Positions 32,748 through 40,982 of a stretch of 49,094 nt of DNA are shown one piece after another. The first letter of the stretch is position 1, and each line of letters opens with the position of its first letter. The stretch is from contig JAFYHN010000075.1 in NCBI GenBank assembly GCA_017539165.1, forward strand, positions 1 to 49,094, in the 5' to 3' direction. The DNA is from Eubacterium sp. (GTDB lineage Bacteria > Bacillota > Clostridia > Lachnospirales > Lachnospiraceae). The notes below the pieces were generated by a model that saw only the letters and a program-made list of their open reading frames with translations, searched no databases and was not told where the DNA came from. The position numbers and the translations under genes are program-made.

Positions 32748-33902
32748 ATGCAAGAAGATATATTAAAATCTATTGGGGATAAATATCTGAATAAACTCGA
32801 TATAGAAGGGTTCTCAAATATGATGAAGGACCCTTCTTATTGTTACAAATTTTACTGGTTAGAAGCGATTGTTAATCTAATCTCAGAAGGTAAAAAGGAG
32901 ACTACATTTAACGACCTGATTGATGAAATGATAGCAAATGCCTGGTATTCTGTAAGAGAATTTCATATTCATCTAAGCGGTGTTGTAGCAGGAGAAGTTA
33001 GAGATGGACTTGAAAGAGCAATCAATAAACTGGCTGAACTAAGTGATTTGAAGAGTAACGCTTCCAAAGTAGAAATAAAAAATGCCATAAAAGAATATGA
33101 CAATCAGTTAAAAGCAGATAAGAAGCAGCTCACAAATATGGTTCCATATAGAGCTCTTGCTGGATTTTTTACGAAACATGATAAAGATGTGAAGTGGGAT
33201 AGTATTGTCAGGCTGGTTGCATATATTCAGGCATTTGATCAATCACAAGCAAAACTTCCATATGTTTTAGGCGATAGCACGGGACTGAATAGAGAGGTGA
33301 TCTTTAGTCTGGATTGGATGCATATGATTCAGGATAATACAGTTGCTATTCTTGGATGGATTCAGTATGAGAAGGTCAAATGGCTTCAGTCTAATAATCC
33401 TGAAGTTCCGGGGCTCGTATATAAGCTTGCGCCAATGAATGAGAAAATGCGCAAACTTGCAAATGTAAGGAATCTATGGAAAGGTGTGATGACATTTCAT
33501 GAAATGAGAGATGTGTTCACATATGAAACAATTGATATCAGTGAGTTTGATATAGATCATTTCGTTCCGTGGTCATTTGTTATGAATGATGAATTGTGGA
33601 ATCTGATGCCGATGGATTCAAGCCTCAACTCGATTAAAAGTAATAAGCTTCCGAGGTGGGAACCATTCTTTGAGAGGTTTGCTGATAATCAGTATATGAT
33701 GTATGAGGAAATCTATAGCAAAGACGAAATACACCGACTGTATGAGAAATGTTATAAGGACAATCTGCATTCAATATGGGCAAATCAGGAATTATATAAA
33801 CCAGGGAATACAAGAGAAATATTCTTTGGTATACTTGAGAAGAACATGAGACCGGTTTATGATTCAGCGAAAAGACAAGGTTATCAGGTATGGGATTTGT
33901 AG
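32748..33902 (+). CDS. HNH endonuclease family protein
   Basis: 384 aa. The C-terminal half carries DIDHFVPWSFVMNDELWNLM followed by SLNSIKSNKLP, an HNH (beta-beta-alpha metal) nuclease motif with Asp-His, Asn and Asn/Lys. The N-terminal ~230 residues are helical and not recognised; they may read the target. It starts 12 nt after the methyltransferase (GAGGGG before ATG 32748), so it belongs to the same transcript as the exonuclease, DUF2075 and MazG genes. It is probably an accessory (defence or mobile-element-derived) nuclease. Confidence 0.82.
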   Translation: MQEDILKSIGDKYLNKLDIEGFSNMMKDPSYCYKFYWLEAIVNLISEGKKETTFNDLIDEMIANAWYSVREFHIHLSGVVAGEVRDGLERAINKLAELSDLKSNASKVEIKNAIKEYDNQLKADKKQLTNMVPYRALAGFFTKHDKDVKWDSIVRLVAYIQAFDQSQAKLPYVLGDSTGLNREVIFSLDWMHMIQDNTVAILGWIQYEKVKWLQSNNPEVPGLVYKLAPMNEKMRKLANVRNLWKGVMTFHEMRDVFTYETIDISEFDIDHFVPWSFVMNDELWNLMPMDSSLNSIKSNKLPRWEPFFERFADNQYMMYEEIYSKDEIHRLYEKCYKDNLHSIWANQELYKPGNTREIFFGILEKNMRPVYDSAKRQGYQVWDL

Positions 33903-33939
33903 AAATAATTAATAAAACTATTTGTTAAGAGGATGATTT

Positions 33940-34629
33940 ATGGAATCAGACGATAGAGTGATCAAAAAAAGAAATCCTAGATCTTATATCACCGCCGCCT
34001 TCAACATATCTATCATTTGTCTAGCCGGAGTAGGGATAGTCAGAATGATCCGACATATGGATACGGGGGCAGAATTAGTATCAGATGGATTTGAGAACTT
34101 TAAGTATTATACAGTTCTATCAAATGTTATATGCTGTGCTGTTGCTGTGTTATGGCTGATATTTTTTCTTCTTAGAAGAAAGTTTCCTGTGCTTCCAAAA
34201 CTTATGACAGCATCAGCGGTTGGTCTTACATTTGTTACTATTGCAGCTTTTCTGCAACCACTTTATCCGGACTTGAATCTGTATGAAGGAAGTAACAAGT
34301 TCTTTCATTTGATAGTTCCGCTGATAGCGATCGTAGAATTTATATTCATGGAAGTTGATGGGAAGATTCCATTTAGATATACGTTTTTGGCAGTGATTCC
34401 AGCGGTGCTATATGGGATAGGATACGTAATCAACATCCTGATAAATGGAGTTGGCGAGTGGCCTGACAGTAATGACTGGTATGGATTTCTCAACTGGGGC
34501 TATCCTGTAGGTTTTGGTATATTTGTGGGGATTGTAATTATGAATTGGCTGATAGCGTGTGTCTTGAGGGGGCTTAATTATTTGATGAATAAGATGATTT
34601 ATTCAATTAAGAGTGCTTTATACAAGTAA
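33940..34629 (+). CDS. Pr6Pr-type six-helix membrane protein
   Basis: 229 aa with six probable membrane helices (about 16-37, 52-77, 85-105, 117-137, 145-168 and 187-210). Features such as FKYYTVLSNVICCAVAVLW, KFFHLIVPLIAIVEFIFM and GVGEWPDSNDWYGFLNWGYP resemble the Pr6Pr/FAR-17a-like group of unknown function. AGAGGATGATTT precedes ATG 33940. It follows the HNH gene after 37 nt and may be unrelated to that cluster. Confidence 0.75.
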   Translation: MESDDRVIKKRNPRSYITAAFNISIICLAGVGIVRMIRHMDTGAELVSDGFENFKYYTVLSNVICCAVAVLWLIFFLLRRKFPVLPKLMTASAVGLTFVTIAAFLQPLYPDLNLYEGSNKFFHLIVPLIAIVEFIFMEVDGKIPFRYTFLAVIPAVLYGIGYVINILINGVGEWPDSNDWYGFLNWGYPVGFGIFVGIVIMNWLIACVLRGLNYLMNKMIYSIKSALYK

Positions 34630-34655
34630 TCGATGTTTGATATGGGGGATGCAAT

Positions 34656-35438
34656 ATGAGAGAGATAATCAAGATTAATAATGCATCTTACAGCAGATAT
34701 GAGGAACTGCTTTCGAAGAGGGACGAGTTATGTAAGAAGGCATTTCAGTATTATAAGGCTTATATGAGAGAATTCGGAGCTCTTATTCTTGAGGTTTTTC
34801 AGATTAAGATAGAATGCATCAAAAAGAAGAAAACGATAGAGTTTTATCAGGCTGCAATCAATAGAGGAGACCCGGTGGATAGGGATGCATTAGACGCTTT
34901 TATCACCCAGGAAATGTCAGAGTATCAGAGACAATTTGAAGATATGATTGAAGAACAAGAAGCTGCTAAGCAATCTATTGTTATCAGTGAGACAGATGTT
35001 TTAAAAGTAAAAAGCATTTATAGGAAGATAGCTAAGCTGATTCATCCAGATATTAATCCTAAGGTGAATGGCAGTGAAGAACTGACAGATCTTTGGAACA
35101 GAGTTGTAATAGCGTATCAGTGTAATGCCCTCAAGGAGATCCAAGAACTTGAAGTATTGGTGAATAAGGCGCTTGAAACGCTTGGAATATATGAGATTGA
35201 GATCGACATTCCGGATATAGATTCCAGGATTGATGACATTTTACAGGAGATACATAACATAGAGACAACGGAACCATATACTTATAGAATCCTTTTGGAA
35301 GATGAGGGGCTAGTAGCAGAGAAGAAAGAGTCGTTGAAACTGGAACTTGAAGAGTATACTGATTATTCGAAAGAGTTAGATGGTGTAATAGAAGGACTTC
35401 TTTCGGGAGGTGTAAGTATTATATGGCAAATGAACTAA
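34656..35438 (+). CDS. J-domain-like coiled-coil protein
   Basis: 260 aa, soluble, highly charged and helical. Residues about 125-170 read SIYRKIAKLIHPDINPKVNG and WNRVVIAYQCNALKEI, a DnaJ-like J domain with the key HPD tripeptide in IHPDINP, placed after a helical N-terminus. No glycine/phenylalanine or zinc regions are seen, so it is not a canonical DnaJ. GGGGGATGC precedes ATG 34656. Its last 16 bases overlap the HIRAN gene, so the two proteins are likely made together. It possibly recruits DnaK to a DNA-related partner (inference). Confidence 0.72.
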   Translation: MREIIKINNASYSRYEELLSKRDELCKKAFQYYKAYMREFGALILEVFQIKIECIKKKKTIEFYQAAINRGDPVDRDALDAFITQEMSEYQRQFEDMIEEQEAAKQSIVISETDVLKVKSIYRKIAKLIHPDINPKVNGSEELTDLWNRVVIAYQCNALKEIQELEVLVNKALETLGIYEIEIDIPDIDSRIDDILQEIHNIETTEPYTYRILLEDEGLVAEKKESLKLELEEYTDYSKELDGVIEGLLSGGVSIIWQMN

Positions 35439-35815
35439 CCAAAACAGAAGAAGGTGTTGTATCAGTAGTTAGCGAGAATCAGTTGGGGGATATCATAAAG
35501 CCGCTTATTAAGGAAATACACCTTTTTGATACATTTGTTGCCGGAACTACGCATCTTGAAGATAAGTCTGTTCTTGGAGAAATTAAGGTAGGTGACAAAC
35601 TGAGCCTTCAGAGGGAGAATAATAAGTTCGACAGCAATGCGGTGATTATATTTACAGAAGCGAAGAAAAAGCTCGGTTATATCCCTGAGAAGGATAATAT
35701 AGTATTTGCAAGACTCATGGACGCGGGGAAACTCCTTAATGCTAAGATATCAAAGATAGAGGAGAAGGGGAAGTTTATGCAGATAAGCATTGGGATATAT
35801 CTTTTAGATTTCTGA
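35423..35815 (+). CDS. HIRAN-domain protein
   Basis: 130 aa. From about residue 35: LFDTFVAGTTHL, then GEIKVGDKLSLQRENNKFDS, NAVIIF and KKLGYIPEKDNIVFARLMDA, the HIRAN domain. In HLTF/Rad5-like SNF2 proteins this domain binds 3' ends of single-stranded DNA at stalled forks; stand-alone bacterial HIRAN proteins are little studied. GGAGG lies before ATG 35423 within the preceding gene (16-nt overlap). It probably acts with the J-domain-like protein. Confidence 0.82.
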   Translation: MANELTKTEEGVVSVVSENQLGDIIKPLIKEIHLFDTFVAGTTHLEDKSVLGEIKVGDKLSLQRENNKFDSNAVIIFTEAKKKLGYIPEKDNIVFARLMDAGKLLNAKISKIEEKGKFMQISIGIYLLDF

Positions 35816-35832
35816 TATGAGAGGGTGTAAAT

Positions 35833-36747
35833 ATGGATGATAACAGTTTTGATTCATATGATCCATATCAGCATATGAAGGAATTCTACAAACTGAATAA
35901 TCCGACGGAAGAGGAGCAGTTTCGTTTTGTGGAAGCTATGGACAACATAATAAATACAAGTCCATTTCCAGAAGATAGATTGGCAGGTGTTTTTAATCTG
36001 GCTGTGTACTATAGAAATATTAAAGAATTCCAGTTGGAAAAGAAATATCTGGAAATCGGCAAAAAAATGGGTGATGCGTTCTGTAAAGAACAGCTTGGAT
36101 TTATCTGGTATTATGGATTATGTGGAGAGTTAGATTATAAAAAGGCATATAGATACTTTAAAGATTGTGGAACCAGAAATGGTTTATATATGATTGCGGA
36201 CATGTATCATAAAGGGCAATGCGTTGACAGAAATGATTATAAGTGCCGAGAGATTCTCGAAGACTTGATGCTTGAGCTGGAAGACGAAAAAGATGATTCT
36301 AGATTTGTGTTGAGTACTGTTTTTCCAGAAGTGGCCGTTCGTTTGGCAAAACTTAATATTGAGACACAAGAAGATTCTCTCTATGATTTGGAGAATCTAT
36401 TCGATGCTAGAGATATACTGGCAAAAAGACAGCAGAGAAGACCTTTTTGGGGAAATATCAAGACAATGCAGGATATCCTTGATGCAACGGTTGATGTGTC
36501 GGGAAATGATTATGAGTTTATAGATCTGTATGATCTTCTGACTTTTGAGGCCAAGAATGGAACAGTAACATTTGATTATGAAGAAGAGATATATCAGATA
36601 GATATATTTGAATATGAAGGGAATGTTGTTTATCAGTTTATGGATAAATGGTATCATGGAGCTGAGGATTTCTTGGAAAAGGCGATGATAGAAGGGGATA
36701 AGATAACAACAGTGTATGATCTGATTTTGGATATTCAAAAAAAATAA
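35833..36747 (+). CDS. Sel1/TPR-like repeat protein
   Basis: 304 aa. Residues about 50-140 contain Sel1-type helical repeats (AGVFNLAVYYRNIKEFQLEK, then QLGFIWYYGLCGELDYKKAY and GLYMIADMYHKGQCVDRNDY). The C-terminal half (about 190-304) is acidic and not recognised. There is no signal peptide, so it is probably a cytosolic scaffold. It starts 17 nt after the HIRAN gene, in one cluster with it and the J-domain gene. Confidence 0.75.
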   Translation: MDDNSFDSYDPYQHMKEFYKLNNPTEEEQFRFVEAMDNIINTSPFPEDRLAGVFNLAVYYRNIKEFQLEKKYLEIGKKMGDAFCKEQLGFIWYYGLCGELDYKKAYRYFKDCGTRNGLYMIADMYHKGQCVDRNDYKCREILEDLMLELEDEKDDSRFVLSTVFPEVAVRLAKLNIETQEDSLYDLENLFDARDILAKRQQRRPFWGNIKTMQDILDATVDVSGNDYEFIDLYDLLTFEAKNGTVTFDYEEEIYQIDIFEYEGNVVYQFMDKWYHGAEDFLEKAMIEGDKITTVYDLILDIQKK

Positions 36748-36760
36748 GGAGGATTGGGGT

Positions 36761-37246
36761 ATGGCAAATGTATTGGTAGCGTATTTTTCTGCAACAGGAA
36801 GAACTAAAGCGGCAGCAACGAGGCTTGCAGCTGTAAGTGGTGCGGATATATATGAGATCGTTCCGGCTGAACCGTATACGGAAGATGATTTGAACTGGCG
36901 TGATTTCAATTCCAGAAGTTCTGTAGAGATGAAGAAGAATCCTGACTTTAGACCAGCTATCGGAAGTGAGAAGGTAGCTGATATGGATAAGTACGACACG
37001 ATATTCCTTCTTTATCCAATCTGGTGGTATCGCTGTCCAACGATAGTGAATAGTTTCGTTGAGAGCTATGATATGTCCGGGAAGACGATAGTTCTATATG
37101 CTACGTCTGGCAGTTCAGGTTTGGGAAGTTCAGTTGAGGTACTTAAAGGAAGTGCGCCGGGAGCGGATATCGTTGAAGGTTCTATGCTGAACAAGATTAA
37201 TTCAGATGATGAGTTGAAGGGACTTGTGGAGAAATATTTATGCTAG
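36761..37246 (+). CDS. flavodoxin
   Basis: 161 aa. The FMN phosphate-binding loop is AYFSATGRTKAAATRL, and the second flavin loop is LLYPIWWYRCPTIVNSFVE; ATSGSSGLGSS follows. It is the common flavodoxin_4-like type of Firmicutes and carries electrons or reduces quinones in the cytosol. GGAGG precedes ATG 36761 by 8 nt or so. It ends within the start of the next methyltransferase gene (7-nt overlap). Confidence 0.88.
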   Translation: MANVLVAYFSATGRTKAAATRLAAVSGADIYEIVPAEPYTEDDLNWRDFNSRSSVEMKKNPDFRPAIGSEKVADMDKYDTIFLLYPIWWYRCPTIVNSFVESYDMSGKTIVLYATSGSSGLGSSVEVLKGSAPGADIVEGSMLNKINSDDELKGLVEKYLC

Positions 37247-38028
37247 ATGACGAAATTATGCTGGATGACGAGATAATAAACAACAATAAGAAATACTGGA
37301 ATGACCATGCTGATCTCTGGTTTGGAACTACGGCTCTTCCGGAGTATGGTGTGCGATTCCCAACTGAAGATGATTTGCATCTGTTCGGAAATGTACAAGG
37401 CAAGCGTATGCTTGAAATATGCTGTGGCAGTGGTCATTCGTTGGTATATAATGCAAAGAGAGGTGCAGCGGAACTCTGGGGAGCTGACATATCGATGAAG
37501 CAGCTTGAGAACGCATCGAGGCTTTTGGTAGATGAGGGATACACAGCACATCTTCTGTGTTCCAAGATGGAAGATGAATTGGACGTACCCAAGGATTACT
37601 TTGACTATGTTTATTCTATATACGGGATAGGTTGGACGACAGATCTGCAGGGGACATTTGACAAGATCGCCTCGTATCTGAAGAAGGACGGCATCTTTAT
37701 CTTTAGCTGGCATCATACGCTGAACTACTGTGTATCGTGGTCGTGTGATGAGCGAGCCGACGTTTTTGACGGTGACAAGCTCTATATGACCAGAAGCTAC
37801 TTCGATGAGTCGTATTTCAAGATGCCAGTGCATGGTAGTGAGATAGTCCTATGCAATCGAAAGCTCTCAACATATATAAATGCACTTGCGAAGGCTGGAT
37901 TCGTTATCGAACAGCTTGTGGAAGATAACGACAAGATGGCGCGGGAGGCAGAAAGTGACCTGGATCCAAAGACCAGGAAGGCTAAGATGCTGCCGATTTC
38001 ATTTTGCATAAAGGCGAGAAAGCTGTAA
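37240..38028 (+). CDS. class I SAM-dependent methyltransferase
   Basis: 262 aa. Motif I is RMLEICCGSGHSLVYNAKRG, and acidic motif II is LWGADISMKQLE; YVYSIYGIGWTTDL and FIFSWHHTLNYC follow. The N-terminus YWNDHADLWFGTTALPEYG is typical of a Lachnospiraceae methyltransferase group with unknown substrate. The start is ambiguous because the first 18 bases are duplicated (MLDDEI twice, ATG at 37240 and 37258); GGAG at 37228-37231 favours 37240. The 7-nt overlap with the flavodoxin gene implies coupling. Confidence 0.85.
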   Translation: MLDDEIMLDDEIINNNKKYWNDHADLWFGTTALPEYGVRFPTEDDLHLFGNVQGKRMLEICCGSGHSLVYNAKRGAAELWGADISMKQLENASRLLVDEGYTAHLLCSKMEDELDVPKDYFDYVYSIYGIGWTTDLQGTFDKIASYLKKDGIFIFSWHHTLNYCVSWSCDERADVFDGDKLYMTRSYFDESYFKMPVHGSEIVLCNRKLSTYINALAKAGFVIEQLVEDNDKMAREAESDLDPKTRKAKMLPISFCIKARKL

Positions 38029-38039
38029 AGGTTTAACAA

Positions 38040-38876
38040 ATGTATAACTTAAGTACGAAGCGCATCCGAAGTAAGCGGATTGCCATAAATGTAAATGGAA
38101 GAAGGATTCCGATTCTCATATTGAAGCCTCTGTCTGAGCCCAAGAACGCTCCGGGCGTTATGTGGATTCACGGCGGTGGATATATGACCGGGATGAAGGA
38201 GATGGCATATATTGGTCGTGCTGCGGACTTGGTCAGAAATCATGGGGCTGTAGTGATTTCTCCTGGATATCGCTTATCCCTGTTTCACCCGTATCCTGCG
38301 GGACTGAAGGACTGTTACAGTGTTCTTCTATACATCAAGGCTCATGCAGAAGAACTCGGAATAAATCCGAGTCAGATAATGGTTGGAGGAGAGAGTGCAG
38401 GTGGTGGTATGACGGCTGCTATAACTATGCTTGCCCGCGACAAGGGAAATGTAAATATAGCCTACCAAATGCCGCTATATCCGATGCTTGATAACTTCGA
38501 TACGGAGAGTTCCAGAGATAACCATGCAAAGGTATGGAATACAAGAAGAAACCATCAGGCGTGGGCTGTTTATCTTCGTAAGAATGCGAAGAAGAAAGTA
38601 TCACCATATGCAGCGCCTGCTAGGCAGACAGACTATTCAGGCCTGCCGCCGGCGTATACATTTGTCTGCACAGCCGAGCCATTCTACTGCGAGACATTGA
38701 CCTATATAGACAAGCTAAGGGCTGCGGGGGTAGAAGCAGAAGTTGATGTATATGAAGGGATGTTTCATGCATTTGATATGAACAAACCTAAACACCCGAC
38801 GAGCCGGGAGGCGATAAAGCGTTTTAATGAGCACTTTTCATATGCAAAGGAACACTACTTTGCTGAGCAAAGTTAG
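38040..38876 (+). CDS. alpha/beta hydrolase, hormone-sensitive-lipase-like esterase
   Basis: 278 aa without a signal peptide. HGGGYMTGMKEM is the oxyanion motif of the HSL family, the nucleophile Ser is in VGGESAGGGMTA, and the catalytic His is in EGMFHAFDMN, with an acidic residue supplied near AEPFYCETL. It probably hydrolyses carboxylic esters in the cytosol. It starts 11 nt after the methyltransferase and may share its transcript. Confidence 0.87.
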   Translation: MYNLSTKRIRSKRIAINVNGRRIPILILKPLSEPKNAPGVMWIHGGGYMTGMKEMAYIGRAADLVRNHGAVVISPGYRLSLFHPYPAGLKDCYSVLLYIKAHAEELGINPSQIMVGGESAGGGMTAAITMLARDKGNVNIAYQMPLYPMLDNFDTESSRDNHAKVWNTRRNHQAWAVYLRKNAKKKVSPYAAPARQTDYSGLPPAYTFVCTAEPFYCETLTYIDKLRAAGVEAEVDVYEGMFHAFDMNKPKHPTSREAIKRFNEHFSYAKEHYFAEQS

Positions 38877-38914
38877 AATATTATATATCCAAGTGGGATA
38901 GGAAGGGGAGTTAT

Positions 38915-39724
38915 ATGAGGAAGATTAAGATTTCAAAGATAGTATCTATAGTTTTATGTGTTTTATTCTGCTTTTCATTCTTTGCAGAATCACTGTCATC
39001 AGTTGAGGCAGCGGCAACCGAATATATGTATGTAATCGACTCTACAATTTTTTCAAATTCAACGCAGACTTTAAAATACAAGTACTCTTATAACAAAAAT
39101 GGATTCGTCAGCAAGATGGTTGTCGATAATAACATAAAGAATGGCGACAGATTAAAGTATACATTTAGTTACACATATAAGAATGGTTTGGTAACTGGAT
39201 ATTCATTAAATGCAAATGAAGGTGGCAAAATATCTAAAGCTAAAGCAACATATACGTACGATTCTAAGAAAAGACTTAAGAAGGTCGTCACGAAGGGATC
39301 CAAAGGATTCAATTCAACGGTAACGTATGCTTATGATAAGAACAATAATATCTCAAAGATGACGGAAGTCTATCCGGAACTAAACACTAATACAACATAC
39401 ACATACAAATACAACAAAAAGAATCAGGTGACAAAGCAGACAGTAAAGTGGAGTGCTACAGAAACCGCAACTTATACATACAAGTATGATAAGAAAGGAA
39501 CTATCATCGAAGTTAAAAGTACTACAAATTACAATGGTGACATCTTCAGATCAACAAACAAAAGAACAATCACTTACAACTCCAAAGGCCTTGTAACAAA
39601 AATCGTTCAGAAGGATGAGTACGACACATCCACTGCAAAGTACAAGTATAAGAAAATAAAGATCAATAAGAAGTTCAAGAAAGAGATAGAGAAGAACCAG
39701 AAAGATATGATGATGAAAGATTAA
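38915..39724 (+). CDS. secreted protein with YD/RHS-like beta repeats
   Basis: 269 aa with a signal peptide (about 1-34, IVSIVLCVLFCFSFFAESLS). The rest is made of about 8-9 Tyr- and Lys-rich repeats of the form YTYDSKKRLKKV, YAYDKNNNISKM, YKYNKKNQVTKQ and YKYDKKGTIIEV, like short YD repeats. These often build hollow or fibre-like beta shells. The C-terminus is a strongly basic helix (KINKKFKKEIEKNQKDM). No anchor is visible. GGAAGGGG precedes ATG 38915. The function is unknown. Confidence 0.8.
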   Translation: MRKIKISKIVSIVLCVLFCFSFFAESLSSVEAAATEYMYVIDSTIFSNSTQTLKYKYSYNKNGFVSKMVVDNNIKNGDRLKYTFSYTYKNGLVTGYSLNANEGGKISKAKATYTYDSKKRLKKVVTKGSKGFNSTVTYAYDKNNNISKMTEVYPELNTNTTYTYKYNKKNQVTKQTVKWSATETATYTYKYDKKGTIIEVKSTTNYNGDIFRSTNKRTITYNSKGLVTKIVQKDEYDTSTAKYKYKKIKINKKFKKEIEKNQKDMMMKD

Positions 39725-39739
39725 ATCTGGGCGTGAGAT

Positions 39740-39866
39740 AAACATCTTTTTTCTATGGCGTGACAGCGCTCGATTGCGAAGGCAATCGAACGTCCGAGCT
39801 TGCGAGGATGCAAGCTGCGAAGCAGTTGCACGGCGATGTGGAGCATTCACCGGGCAGCAGATGTTT
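39740..39866 (+). ncRNA. hairpin-rich structured RNA candidate (copy 2)
   Basis: Outer stem AAACATCT (39740-39747) with AGATGTTT (39859-39866). Inside are TCGATTGC-GAAG-GCAATCGA (39770-39789), AGCTTGC-GAGGAT-GCAAGCT (39797-39816) and an alternative CTGC-GAA-GCAG (39815-39825). The final part GCACGGC...GGAGC...CACCGG matches copy 1 at 10685-10794, while stem sequences differ but still pair. It lies directly after the YD-repeat gene. The strand is assumed. Not recognised as a named family. Confidence 0.55.
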
Positions 39867-39907
39867 TTATATAAAATAGGGGCTTTGTTACTTAATCTTT
39901 AAAGTCT

Positions 39908-39937
39908 TTGACAGCGTTCGTATTAATGAAATATAAT
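39908..39937 (+). promoter_or_regulatory. consensus promoter of the riboswitch-led operon
   Basis: TTGACA (39908-39913) and TATAAT (39932-39937), both perfect matches to consensus, with an 18-bp spacer. Transcription should begin near 39944, directly before the riboswitch. Confidence 0.85.
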
Positions 39938-39947
39938 ATAACTATCT

Positions 39948-40034
39948 TAAATATAGGCAAACCCGATGAAAGTCGGTGGCGCAAAGCTGTAGGACCTAAG
40001 GATTTTTTATTTATGGTAGCCAGTTGCAACTTGT
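39948..40034 (+). promoter_or_regulatory. cyclic di-GMP-I (GEMM) riboswitch
   Basis: All conserved parts are present in order: GGCAAACCC (39956-39964), P2 hairpin CCGATGAAAGTCGG with a GAAA-type loop, GGCGCAAAGC, GGACCTAAGG and GGTAGCCAGTTGC. A terminator follows at 40042. Bases CCGATG (39963-39968) in P2 can also pair with CATCGG (40044-40049) of that terminator, which would fit an OFF switch where c-di-GMP binding frees the terminator. The sign of control is inferred. Confidence 0.93.
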
Positions 40035-40041
40035 GATTAAT

Positions 40042-40090
40042 CGCATCGGAGTAGACCAGTAAAGGTCTTATCCGGTGCGTTTTGTTTTGT
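40042..40090 (+). terminator. riboswitch-linked intrinsic terminator
   Basis: Stem CGCATCGG (40042-40049) with CCGGTGCG (40072-40079), inner stem GACC/GGTC, then TTTTGTTTTG. It lies between aptamer and ATG 40146, so it is the expression platform of the GEMM riboswitch. Confidence 0.85.
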
Positions 40091-40145
40091 TGGTAGTATT
40101 AAGGGACAACTATTTTTTTATAATAAAATATATAGGACGTAGCAT

Positions 40146-40967
40146 ATGATTAGTGAAGATTATATTGAAAAATTGAAACAAATAGATTTTTTTAAAGATA
40201 ATATTCATCCGGAATTAATGCCTTTTGTAGGAAACAATTATTCAAAATACAAAGTGCTTCATATTGGAGAAAGCCATTTTATTCCCAATTATTTTGAAGC
40301 TGGTTTTGATAAATATGGTAACCCTCATTTATTGAATGAGATTACACTTAAAGATTTTGAAGGATGGTGGGAAGGTAAATATAGTAAGGCGTTACGAGAA
40401 AAAATTAATTGGTATGATACGCAAAGTGTAATCAAGGATTATATGGATGGTAAAAGAACAAAAGCTCATGGGATTTTTACTAATACATTAAAATCGTTTT
40501 GTAATGTTGTGGTATCAGAAGAAGCATTTGATTCTATTACAACAGAAGATAGCAAAAAATATAATTATTTTGCTTATATGAATTTTTATCAACAACCTTC
40601 AATTTATGCAAATACAAACTTTACGAAATCGTTATATAAGGCAGGATATTTTGTAGGAAAGAATACTGTAGAAATAGATGAACTGTGGTATGAAATATTT
40701 GATAAATCAGTAGAGATTATAGAAAAAGTTATTGATATATTAAATCCTAAGGTTATAGTTGTGACTTCTTCTGAAATAGAAAAGTATTACAGACAATATG
40801 GGAGTATTGACGAATATGGAAAAAGAACAGAAGGAAAATACTATACTAGAAAAAACATAATATGGCTTGATCATCCTGGAACATCTTGGTGGAATAGACG
40901 GAAAAAAGATAGTAAATCATCTAAAGAGCGTTTTGAAGAAAGACTTAAAGAAATATATAACGCCTAA
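40146..40967 (+). CDS. hypothetical protein, first gene behind the c-di-GMP riboswitch
   Basis: 273 aa, soluble, AT-rich codons. I do not recognise the family. Three blocks stand out: YKVLHIGESHFIPNYF near residue 35, NPKVIVVTSSEIEKYYRQYG near residue 200 and IIWLDHPGTSWWNRRKK near residue 240. The GES...HPG pattern at the two ends faintly recalls uracil-DNA-glycosylase-like folds (motif A near the N-terminus, an HPS-type motif near the C-terminus), but this is weak. It is 15 nt before the zinc-ribbon gene and so likely the head of the operon. The terminator separates it from the promoter, so c-di-GMP should control it directly. Confidence 0.65.
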   Translation: MISEDYIEKLKQIDFFKDNIHPELMPFVGNNYSKYKVLHIGESHFIPNYFEAGFDKYGNPHLLNEITLKDFEGWWEGKYSKALREKINWYDTQSVIKDYMDGKRTKAHGIFTNTLKSFCNVVVSEEAFDSITTEDSKKYNYFAYMNFYQQPSIYANTNFTKSLYKAGYFVGKNTVEIDELWYEIFDKSVEIIEKVIDILNPKVIVVTSSEIEKYYRQYGSIDEYGKRTEGKYYTRKNIIWLDHPGTSWWNRRKKDSKSSKERFEERLKEIYNA

Positions 40968-40982
40968 TAAGGAGGTGCTGTA

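Noticed and set aside
32136-33902. Classical restriction-modification pair (methyltransferase plus HNH nuclease)
   Set aside because: The methyltransferase lacks an (N/D)PPY or Cys5 motif and a target-recognition domain.
34656-35438. Canonical DnaJ chaperone
   Set aside because: Only a J-like segment with HPD in the middle of a helical protein; the Gly/Phe region and zinc fingers are missing.
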